A stretch of 13,085 nt of DNA from contig DPWB01000077.1 of NCBI GenBank assembly GCA_003527885.1, positions 1 through 13,085 on the forward strand. Reading direction: 5' to 3'. The position numbers were made by a program, and so were the translations under genes. The DNA is from Candidatus Competibacteraceae bacterium (GTDB lineage: Bacteria; Pseudomonadota; Gammaproteobacteria; Competibacterales; Competibacteraceae). This document shows, one piece after another, positions 7,592-13,085 of the stretch (the first letter of the stretch is position 1; each line of letters starts with the position of its first letter). The notes beneath the pieces were generated by a model that had not been told where the DNA came from, searched no databases, and was given only the letters and a program-made list of their open reading frames with translations.

Positions 7592-8283
7592 ACCGACGCC
7601 CAGCCGTCGGGATTGGTCGGGTTGATCAGCGGCACTTCGGTGCCCGGCACCGACCGCGAGACCGAGCGCATCGAGTTGGACAGCCACTGAAACAGCTCGC
7701 GGAACCGCAGCCCGCGCAACCGCAGCGGTTGGCGCATGGAAATCTGTTGCAAAATGTCCAAGTTGGCGCCTTCGACGCCGACCGCGAAAAAGGCGAACGC
7801 CCGGCTTTCCTCGCCCTTGCGCACTTCGGCGGCGGCGCTTTTCCAGTCGTCGGTCGGCGCGCCGTCGGTGATCAGAAAAACCCAGGGGCGAAAGAAGGGA
7901 ATGCCGTGCTCCCGGTACAGCGCCTTGCGCTGGCTCAACAGTTCGAGTCCCTGCATGATCGCCAGCCCCATCGGCGTATCCTTTTGCGCGGTCAATTCCG
8001 GCGGGGTGAAGTGTTCGGCGGTCTGGAAGGTATTGACCACCTGGACCGGGCCGAAGCTGACGATGGCGATTTCGACGCGCTTGGCGGCCAGACTATCGGC
8101 CAACAGCTCCTCTTTAAAGCCGGCCAGCCCTTCATTGAGCTCGACGATGGGCTGGCCGTTCATCGACCACGAGTTATCCAGTAACAGCACGCAAGGACAG
8201 CGGGGTTCCGGGTTGTCGGCGAATTCCGCGACGCTGAAGTCCATGCCGAACGGGGTTTGCTTGGATAGATCGGGTGTGTTCAT
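7588..8283 (-). CDS. yegL: VWA domain protein, TerY/YegL-like
   Basis: A 231-residue single-domain von Willebrand A protein. The metal-ion-dependent adhesion site is complete: DNSWS (residues 36-40, the D-x-S-x-S motif) after the hydrophobic strand CVLLL, a threonine in QKDTPMG, and the aspartate in [12 protein letters not shown]. It has no signal peptide or membrane segment, so it should act in the cytoplasm as a protein-interaction partner. Members of this family (TerY, YegL) sit next to a PP2C phosphatase and a kinase, exactly as here; they are thought to scaffold the pair or to be their target. ATG 8283 is supported by AAGGA about ten bases upstream. A second in-frame ATG at residue 14 is possible. 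Its stop overlaps the PP2C start by four bases. The 263 bases upstream, before the coiled-coil gene's stop, contain no gene but do contain a promoter candidate. Confidence 0.9.
   Translation of the reverse strand: MNTPDLSKQTPFGMDFSVAEFADNPEPRCPCVLLLDNSWSMNGQPIVELNEGLAGFKEELLADSLAAKRVEIAIVSFGPVQVVNTFQTAEHFTPPELTAQKDTPMGLAIMQGLELLSQRKALYREHGIPFFRPWVFLITDGAPTDDWKSAAAEVRKGEESRAFAFFAVGVEGANLDILQQISMRQPLRLRGLRFRELFQWLSNSMRSVSRSVPGTEVPLINPTNPDGWASV
7593..7610 (-). promoter_or_regulatory. Stem-loop directly before the PP2C start codon
   Basis: On the minus strand CCGACG, a six-base loop and CGTCGG form a perfect 6-bp stem ending one base before ATG 7591. The only purine-rich stretch that could act as ribosome binding site lies within it. 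Ribosomes finishing the VWA gene would open the stem, which fits the ATGA overlap and suggests the phosphatase is made only when the VWA protein is. Confidence 0.4.
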
Positions 8284-8324
8284 CTGGGGTGATCCTTGGC
8301 GTAAGCGCGGTGACGGCGCGTGCG

Positions 8325-8352
8325 ACTATACCGTATCCACTACGGTTTTGAA
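8325..8352 (-). promoter_or_regulatory. Candidate promoter for VWA-PP2C-kinase genes with dyad in the spacer
   Basis: On the minus strand TTCAAA (plus 8347-8352, 4 of 6) and TATAGT (plus 8325-8330, 5 of 6) are 16 bases apart, about 40 bases before the VWA start. TTGTTC (plus 8350-8355) with a 19-base spacer is an alternative -35. Between the boxes is CCGTA-tccac-TACGG, a perfect 5-bp inverted repeat that could be an operator. This would allow the triad to be expressed apart from the coiled-coil gene. Sequence match only. Confidence 0.35.
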
Positions 8353-8546
8353 CAAGACGGGAACCGGGTCGGACGAGCGCAGGGCGGCGAGTTTGGCGGT
8401 GCTTTCCCACGCTGAAACAGGGTGGGGCGGCAGGGGTGGCCCTATCGGGTCGGATAGCCGCTACCGCTTGACTCGCTGCCGGAACGCGCGGGCACGATCC
8501 AAATCAAAAACCCGCTGCGACAGGCCCGACCCTCGTTCGAACCCGT

Positions 8547-11177
8547 CTAGCTGCTGGAGCCCATGGTCCAAATCACTTGCGCCACAACGGCCAGTAGCGC
8601 GGCTCCGACGGTGATCGCCACGGTCGTAAAAGAGGCGGGCATACTGAACCAGCGGCGGGATTTGCGCTGGCTTTCCAGCGTTTCGACCGTCGCTTGCAGC
8701 AGGGTGAGTTTTTGTTCGACACCCTGCAACTGCTCGCCTTGAGCGGTTTTGGAGGCGATTAGTTGGTTTTGGAATTCGTGAAGCCGCTGGGCGACGTTGG
8801 CGGCCATGGTCAACACTTTTTCTTGAGTGGCCCTGCTGTCGGTGCGAACCGTGTCCAGCGCGGCCGACAGGCCGCTCAGTTGCTGGTGTTGCCGGTTGAG
8901 TTTTTCTTCCAGCGCCGTGATTTTCGCTCCCTGGCCATCGTCTTCGTTTGGCTGGGAGGCCCGTTTGAGTTGGTGAAGGTCGTCCGTCAGTTGGGCGATT
9001 TCCTGTTCCCGCGCGGCAAAGTCCTGTTCGAGAACGTTCAACCGTTGCGAGGGTTCCAGGTTGGCGACATGCTGCTGGAGCGCTTGCACGTCGGCATGTA
9101 AGCTCTGGAATTGCTCGAAATTACTGGTGAAAGCCTGGGCCTGCCCGGACAGGCGATTTTCCAGCCGGCTCACGGAGTCTTGCAGCGTTGCGAAATGGTG
9201 GCGTAATTCAGACCCATCCGGGCTTTCGGCGCCCGTTTCGCGCCGTTGTTGGTCGAGCGCTTCGAAGCGATGTTGTTGTTGCTGGAGGTGTTGGAGGTCT
9301 TGCTGGATCGAAGCGATGCGCTCCACCGCTTCCCGTAATTCCGAGCGCTGACCATCGAGCGTGGTCGCCAAGCCATCGAACTGCTGTTGGGTGTTCTGGC
9401 GCAGCAGGTCCAGCGCGCCCGCGTGTTCCACCAGCGTTTCGCGCAAAGGCTGAAGGCCGCTTTCCGGCGTGGTGGCAGTCTGTGGCGACAGCGCGGCGAG
9501 CGCGGCGTCGATAGCGTCCAGGCGCTGCCCTTGGGCTTCCAGTTGGGGTTCCACGGAGGACTGAAGCTGTTGCAGCAACTCCGCGTGCGTGCCGATAGCT
9601 TCGCGCACGGAGGAGAAATCGGTTTGATCGGTTTCCTGGCGGGGGCCGAGTTGCAGGACTTCCAGCGTGGTTTCCAGTTGGCCAAGGCGTTGCTGCTGGG
9701 TTTGCAGTTGTTCGGCGATGATATCCCGCAGGTTGCCCAAGTACTGGTGCTGGGTTTCCAGGGTATCCCGAATGGTGCTGATGTCGAGCCGGAGTTCCTG
9801 CTGTTCCTCGGAGGCCGAGGCGAGCGAGGCGGCTAGCCCCTCGCGCAACGCTTGCTGGTCCTCGCGCGTGGACGCGAGCGCGGCAATCAGTTCTTCAAAC
9901 GGTTGATCGGTTGCCGCGATGGCCGATTTCACGGGCTGAGTTGGAGTGGCGTCTTCCGAAATGACCGTGAGAAATGGCGATTCCGCCGGGGCCGCCGGGA
10001 CCTCCAAAAACGGCGATTCGTTCGGGGGATCGAGAAACGGCGATTCGGCCGACGCATCGAGCAACAGGGATTCCGCCGGAACAAGCGCGTTCGAAGGTGG
10101 CTTGTAAACGGACGCCGCCGGCTGGTCGGCTTTGGCGATGGCGTGTTCCAGATCGTTCAAACGGGTTTGGTACGCAATCAACCCCTCTCGCCAGGTCTGA
10201 TCGAATTCCCTCAGCGCGTCGTTTTGGGCCGCCATGTCGGATTGTAGGACATTCAAAATCTGGCGGGCGGAACTGGTATCGGCCGATAGTTTGGTGATCA
10301 GGGTTTCCAGATACCTCAGGCGATCCTGCTGCTTTTGTAGGTCTTGCCGGGTCTGGACGTTCTCCGCCTGGGCTTGGCGCTGGTGTTCGAACTCGGTTGT
10401 CAGGTGCGAGAAATCCTGCCGCAAGCCCTGCATGTCCTGTTTGAGCGTCGTCGAGGATTCGGTCAGATCATCCAGTCGAGCCTGTTGGTTCTGAAGTTGC
10501 GGCGCCAGGGCTTGACTGGCTTCGAGTATCTGGCCGAGCGAATCCTGGGTTTGGCCGTGCCGTTCGACGGTGGCGCGCAAATCGGTCAGGGCTTGGGTGG
10601 TGGAGCGGGTGTTTTGGTCGAACTGTTCGAACTGGGATTCGAGCGCGGCCACGCGTTCCCGCACGGCCTTAGCGTCTTGAGCGGAGCTTTGAAAGCCAGA
10701 AAGCAGGCTTTCGATGTCGTGCGCCTTGCCGGCCAGCTGTTCTTCCAAGTTGGCGACACGAGCCAGCGGCGCGCTCCGCCGCGTGAAACTCGCCTCCAAT
10801 TCCTCGCGCAGAGTCGCGCTTTGATTCCCCAATTCATCGATGGCCAGCGCCAGCGCGTGTCGCGCCTGCGCCTGTTCCTGACTCAAGTTGCCGGCCAGCG
10901 TGTCGATCTGGCTCAGTTGTTGGCCCAGCAGCCGGACATCGTCTTGCAGCTTGGCCAATTGCCCCATTTGCTGGTCGAGCTGACCGCCGAGCGCGGCGAG
11001 CGCCTGCTGGTCGGTTTGACGGTGCTGTTCGAGGTTGGCCATCGAGCCGGTTACGCCGCGTAACAGTTCTTGCTGCACGCCGGCTTCCGTTTCCAACGCG
11101 CCCAATTTTCGGCGCAGGTTCTGGAAAAAATCGATGGTCCCGGTCAAGGAGGATTCGAATTCGGTCGCGTCGTTCAT
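8547..11177 (-). CDS. Long Gln-rich coiled-coil protein with C-terminal membrane anchor
   Basis: An 876-residue protein I cannot assign to a named family. Residues about 15-350 and 425-840 are almost continuous heptad-like coiled coil, very rich in Gln, Leu, Glu and Ala (for example QQQQ at 632-635). A proline-rich hinge (about 352-425) separates the halves and carries ESLLL (369-373) and three ESPFL copies (378, 387, 399). A basic patch KSRRW (839-843) precedes one hydrophobic helix (about 851-870) and a six-residue tail, so it is probably a tail-anchored inner-membrane protein with the rod in the cytoplasm. There is no Walker motif or SMC head, so similarity to SMC-type proteins would reflect coiled coil only. 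ATG 11177 starts the longest frame but has no clear ribosome binding site. It lies upstream of the VWA gene on the same strand and may be a scaffold for the kinase/phosphatase triad; that role is inference. Confidence 0.85.
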   Translation of the reverse strand: MNDATEFESSLTGTIDFFQNLRRKLGALETEAGVQQELLRGVTGSMANLEQHRQTDQQALAALGGQLDQQMGQLAKLQDDVRLLGQQLSQIDTLAGNLSQEQAQARHALALAIDELGNQSATLREELEASFTRRSAPLARVANLEEQLAGKAHDIESLLSGFQSSAQDAKAVRERVAALESQFEQFDQNTRSTTQALTDLRATVERHGQTQDSLGQILEASQALAPQLQNQQARLDDLTESSTTLKQDMQGLRQDFSHLTTEFEHQRQAQAENVQTRQDLQKQQDRLRYLETLITKLSADTSSARQILNVLQSDMAAQNDALREFDQTWREGLIAYQTRLNDLEHAIAKADQPAASVYKPPSNALVPAESLLLDASAESPFLDPPNESPFLEVPAAPAESPFLTVISEDATPTQPVKSAIAATDQPFEELIAALASTREDQQALREGLAASLASASEEQQELRLDISTIRDTLETQHQYLGNLRDIIAEQLQTQQQRLGQLETTLEVLQLGPRQETDQTDFSSVREAIGTHAELLQQLQSSVEPQLEAQGQRLDAIDAALAALSPQTATTPESGLQPLRETLVEHAGALDLLRQNTQQQFDGLATTLDGQRSELREAVERIASIQQDLQHLQQQQHRFEALDQQRRETGAESPDGSELRHHFATLQDSVSRLENRLSGQAQAFTSNFEQFQSLHADVQALQQHVANLEPSQRLNVLEQDFAAREQEIAQLTDDLHQLKRASQPNEDDGQGAKITALEEKLNRQHQQLSGLSAALDTVRTDSRATQEKVLTMAANVAQRLHEFQNQLIASKTAQGEQLQGVEQKLTLLQATVETLESQRKSRRWFSMPASFTTVAITVGAALLAVVAQVIWTMGSSS
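9969..10073 (-). repeat. Four spaced ESPFL/ESLLL motifs in the coiled-coil protein hinge
   Basis: Within 35 residues the hinge encodes ESLLL, ESPFL, ESPFL and ESPFL, starting at residues 369, 378, 387 and 399 (spacing 9, 9 and 12). The DNA copies read GAATCGCC(A/G)TTTxT(C/G) for the ESPFL units, with variable linkers rich in Asp, Pro and Ala. Such repeated short motifs in a disordered linker usually act as binding or modification sites. Each copy holds a serine. Confidence 0.7.
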
Positions 11178-11330
11178 GGCATCACGTCGCTCGGGTTGGA
11201 TCGTAAAATTTTATAGTCATATCGGTGCGGCACGCCGGCGCTAAAAGCTGATCTTCTAATTGGCCGCCGGCTCGTTGGCCGGGCGATCTGGACGACTGCC
11301 GCTACGGATGAAACCTGGCGATGATAAAGT

Positions 11331-11351
11331 CACTAATCCTGCTCATTAGTG
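11331..11351. promoter_or_regulatory. Operator-like inverted repeat CACTAAT-N7-ATTAGTG
   Basis: A perfect 7-base inverted repeat with a seven-base spacer, AT-rich in an otherwise GC-rich region, lying between the two divergent transcription units. The arms are centred 14 bases apart, not far from one helical turn and a third, so a dimeric regulator could bind. No T-run follows either arm, so it is not a terminator. The regulator is unknown; the TetR protein of this window is one candidate. Confidence 0.4.
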
Positions 11352-11466
11352 TGAGTATGACGGATTTTAACCGTTTGCGCGGAGTCTGGCGCACTTCGAT
11401 AGTGTGGAAAAGCAGAAATAAATGGCTTGCGCGGCGGGGCGGCCAGAGAAGAGCGCACCGGGTGAT

Positions 11467-11495
11467 TCGACAGCTACCCCGATGGAAACTATAGT
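11467..11495 (+). promoter_or_regulatory. Sigma-70 promoter for pgi
   Basis: TCGACA (11467-11472, 5 of 6 to TTGACA), a 17-base spacer and TATAGT (11490-11495, 5 of 6 to TATAAT). Transcription should start near 11502, giving a leader of about 90 bases that opens with two GC-rich palindromes. It is the best promoter match I found in the window. Confidence 0.6.
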
Positions 11496-11592
11496 CATTG
11501 CAGGACCGCGCGCGGCGCTGGCGCGCCATGCCGGCGGCCCGCGTTCCTCCGGTTCAGCCAGCGTTTCCACAACTTGAATAAGGAAGCTGTCC

Positions 11593-13085
11593 ATGTCCGT
11601 TCCCAGCAACCTGCCGGTCTGGCAAAAACTGAAAACCCATCATGCCGCCATCGCCGACCGGCACATGTGCGACTTGTTCGCGGCCGATCCCGAGCGCTTC
11701 AACCGTTTTTCCCGGCGCTTTGGGGATTTGCTGATCGATTTTTCCAAGCACCGCATCACCGACGAAACGCTCGGGCTGCTGATCGAGCTGGCCCGCCAAG
11801 CAGAGGTGCCGGCCTGGGCCGAGAAGATGTTCAACGGCGAGATCATCAATCACACCGAAAAGCGCGCCGTGCTGCACGCCGCCCTGCGCAATCGCGGCAA
11901 CCGGCCGATCCGGGTCAAGGGCCAGGATGTGATGCCGGAGGTCAACGCGGTGCTGGAGCACATGCGCAAGTTCGCCGAACAGATCCGGCGCGGTAAATGG
12001 CGCGGCCATACCGGCAAGCGCATCCGCGATGTGGTCAACATCGGCATCGGCGGCTCCGACCTGGGTCCGAAGATGGTCTGCCAGGCGCTGGAGCCCTACG
12101 CCGATCCGACGTTGCGGATGCATTTCGTCTCCAACGTGGATGGCGCGCACATCAGCCATGTCCTGGCCGAGTGCGATCCCGAGAGCACGCTGTTCATCGT
12201 CGCTTCCAAGACCTTCACCACCCAGGAGACCATGACCAACGCCCATACCGCCCGCGCGTGGCTGGTCAAGGAACTGAACGATGAATCGGCGGTGGCCAAG
12301 CATTTCGTGGCGGTGTCCACCAACGCCGAGGGCGTCAGCAAATTCGGTATCGACACCGCCAACATGTTCGGTTTCTGGGACTGGGTGGGCGGGCGTTATT
12401 CGCTGTGGTCGGCCATCGGCCTGCCGATCATCATCTATATCGGCATGGACCAGTTCATCGAGTTGCTGGACGGCGCGCACGCGATGGACGAGCATTTCCG
12501 CACCGCGCCGCTGGAAGAAAACCTGCCGGTCATTCTGGCTCTGCTGGGGGTTTGGTACATCGACTTTTTCGGCGCCGACACTCAAGTGACTCTAGTCTAT
12601 GACGACTATTTGCGTTCGCTGCCGGACTACTTGCAACAATTGGACATGGAAAGCAACGGCAAGTCGATCGATCGCGAGGGTCAGGCGGTCAAGATCAAGA
12701 CCGGCCCGATTCTGTGGGGCGGTTTGGGCAACAACGGTCAGCACGCTTTCTATCAGTTGTTGCACCAAGGCACCCATCTGGCGCCGGCGGATTTTCTCGC
12801 CCCGGCGCAAAGCCCGAATCCCATCGGCGACCACCACCCGATCCTGCTGGCTAATTGTCTGGCGCAAGCCGAGGCGCTGATGGTCGGCAAGACCGAGGCG
12901 CAGGCGCGGGCCGAACTGGAGAAGCAGGGGTTGAGCGGAGAGGCCTTGGCGAAGTTGCTGCCATACAAGATTTTCCCCGGCAACCGGCCCAGCACCAGCC
13001 TGTTCTACAAGCGGCTGACGCCGGAGGTTTTAGGTTCGTTGCTGGCGCTGTACGAGCACAAGGTGTTCGTGCCTGTCTCTTATAC
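11593..13085 (+). CDS. pgi: Glucose-6-phosphate isomerase, 3' truncated
   Basis: Cytoplasmic enzyme of glycolysis and gluconeogenesis that interconverts glucose-6-phosphate and fructose-6-phosphate. ATG 11593 follows AAGGA (11580-11584) by eight bases. Family signatures are intact: GIGGSDLG (Ser155), the phosphate-binding SKTFTTQET (205-213), the PROSITE-type signature [14 protein letters not shown] (263-276), the catalytic Glu353 in DMESNGK and His384 in NNGQHAF. About 493 of the usual 545-550 residues are present. The last Pgi-like residues are EHKVFV; then the frame reads into sequence matching the Nextera mosaic end, so genuine pgi ends at about base 13072. The missing C-terminus would carry the second signature and the catalytic lysine. 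The truncation is therefore a contig end and not a broken gene. It is divergent from the coiled-coil gene and probably expressed from its own promoter. Confidence 0.95.
   Translation, partial: MSVPSNLPVWQKLKTHHAAIADRHMCDLFAADPERFNRFSRRFGDLLIDFSKHRITDETLGLLIELARQAEVPAWAEKMFNGEIINHTEKRAVLHAALRNRGNRPIRVKGQDVMPEVNAVLEHMRKFAEQIRRGKWRGHTGKRIRDVVNIGIGGSDLGPKMVCQALEPYADPTLRMHFVSNVDGAHISHVLAECDPESTLFIVASKTFTTQETMTNAHTARAWLVKELNDESAVAKHFVAVSTNAEGVSKFGIDTANMFGFWDWVGGRYSLWSAIGLPIIIYIGMDQFIELLDGAHAMDEHFRTAPLEENLPVILALLGVWYIDFFGADTQVTLVYDDYLRSLPDYLQQLDMESNGKSIDREGQAVKIKTGPILWGGLGNNGQHAFYQLLHQGTHLAPADFLAPAQSPNPIGDHHPILLANCLAQAEALMVGKTEAQARAELEKQGLSGEALAKLLPYKIFPGNRPSTSLFYKRLTPEVLGSLLALYEHKVFVPVSY
13073..13085 (+). 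other. Tn5/Nextera mosaic-end adapter remnant at the contig end
   Basis: The last 13 bases, CTGTCTCTTATAC, equal the first 13 of the 19-base Tn5 mosaic end used in tagmentation libraries (CTGTCTCTTATACACATCT). Pgi homology stops exactly where the match begins. This is untrimmed library sequence and not a genomic transposon end. Confidence 0.88.

Larger units (their letters stand above)
11178..11592. other. 415-base divergent intergenic region between coiled-coil gene and pgi
   Basis: No credible gene is seen here. From left to right it holds a -10-like TATAAA on the minus strand (plus 11210-11215), without a good -35, which could serve the coiled-coil gene; a CACTAAT/ATTAGTG inverted repeat (11331-11351); a near-consensus plus-strand promoter (11467-11495); two GC palindromes, CCGCGCGCGG (11506-11515) and TGGCGCGCCA (11519-11528), at the start of the predicted pgi leader; and the pgi ribosome binding site AAGGA (11580-11584). 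Confidence 0.6.

Noticed and set aside
7736..8614. Plus-strand frame of 292 codons spanning the VWA gene and the 263-base gap
   Set aside because: It is antisense to a VWA domain with an intact metal site; the translation is Ser/Arg-rich with no domain.
10344..11063. Plus-strand open frame (239 codons) opposite the coiled-coil gene
   Set aside because: It is a shadow of the Gln/Leu-rich coding strand; composition mirrors the antisense of CAG/CTG codons and no ribosome binding site or domain is seen.
8547..11177. SMC-type chromosome partition ATPase
   Set aside because: No Walker A, Walker B or signature motif and no hinge or head domain is present; only coiled coil and a C-terminal membrane helix.
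11554..12585. Long minus-strand open frame (343 codons) opposite pgi
   Set aside because: It is antisense to a clearly conserved isomerase; its Gln/His/Asp-rich translation is typical of the reverse frame of GC-rich genes, and it has no recognisable domain.
13073..13085. Genuine Tn5-like transposon end inserted in pgi
   Set aside because: The match is to the synthetic mosaic end and coincides with the window end; library adapter is far more likely than a natural insertion.
1..13085. CRISPR array, tRNA or rRNA genes, insertion sequence
   Set aside because: No regularly spaced direct repeats, cloverleaf, rRNA core sequence or transposase was seen on either strand.

Overview
The window is GC-rich, densely coded bacterial DNA. 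The flanking housekeeping genes look proteobacterial, most like a gammaproteobacterium: a HrpA-type RNA helicase with the DUF3418 tail, and a classical glucose-6-phosphate isomerase. A sludge-type lineage such as Competibacteraceae would fit, but that is a guess from protein flavour and not a demonstrated placement. The right edge is a contig end. The last 13 bases match the Tn5/Nextera mosaic end, so the final bases are library adapter and not genome.

Layout. Bases 1-2685 (+) hold the C-terminal two thirds of hrpA. Bases 2929-3132 (+) encode a small four-cysteine DUF3079 protein, and 3289-3900 (+) a YjdF/DUF2238 inner-membrane protein. Transcription then converges. From 11177 down to 3924 five genes run on the minus strand: an 876-residue, Gln-rich, tail-anchored coiled-coil protein; a VWA (TerY/YegL-like) protein; a PP2C-like phosphatase (YegK-like); a Ser/Thr kinase with a membrane segment and a helix-hairpin-helix region (YegI-like); and a TetR-family regulator. 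Divergent from these, pgi starts at 11593 (+) and runs off the window, cut by the adapter.

How they fit together. VWA, PP2C and kinase form the known phosphorylation triad (E. coli yegL-yegK-yegI; the 'TerY-P' triad of the tellurium/stress literature). Here VWA and PP2C share an ATGA overlap, and PP2C and kinase overlap by 17 bases, so the three are probably translated as a coupled unit. The most interesting part is what surrounds the triad. Upstream, in the same orientation, is the long coiled-coil protein. It has a C-terminal membrane anchor and a proline-rich hinge carrying four spaced copies of an ESPFL/ESLLL motif, which look like docking or modification sites. Downstream, 31 bases after the kinase, is a TetR regulator with a strong ribosome binding site. 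I read this as a possible membrane-tethered signalling module built around the triad; partnership of the coiled-coil protein and the TetR protein with the triad is inference from gene order.

Regulatory signals are modest. The best promoter is a near-consensus sigma-70 site in front of pgi. A second candidate sits ahead of the VWA gene, with a dyad in its spacer. I see no tRNA, rRNA, CRISPR array, insertion sequence or convincing intrinsic terminator.
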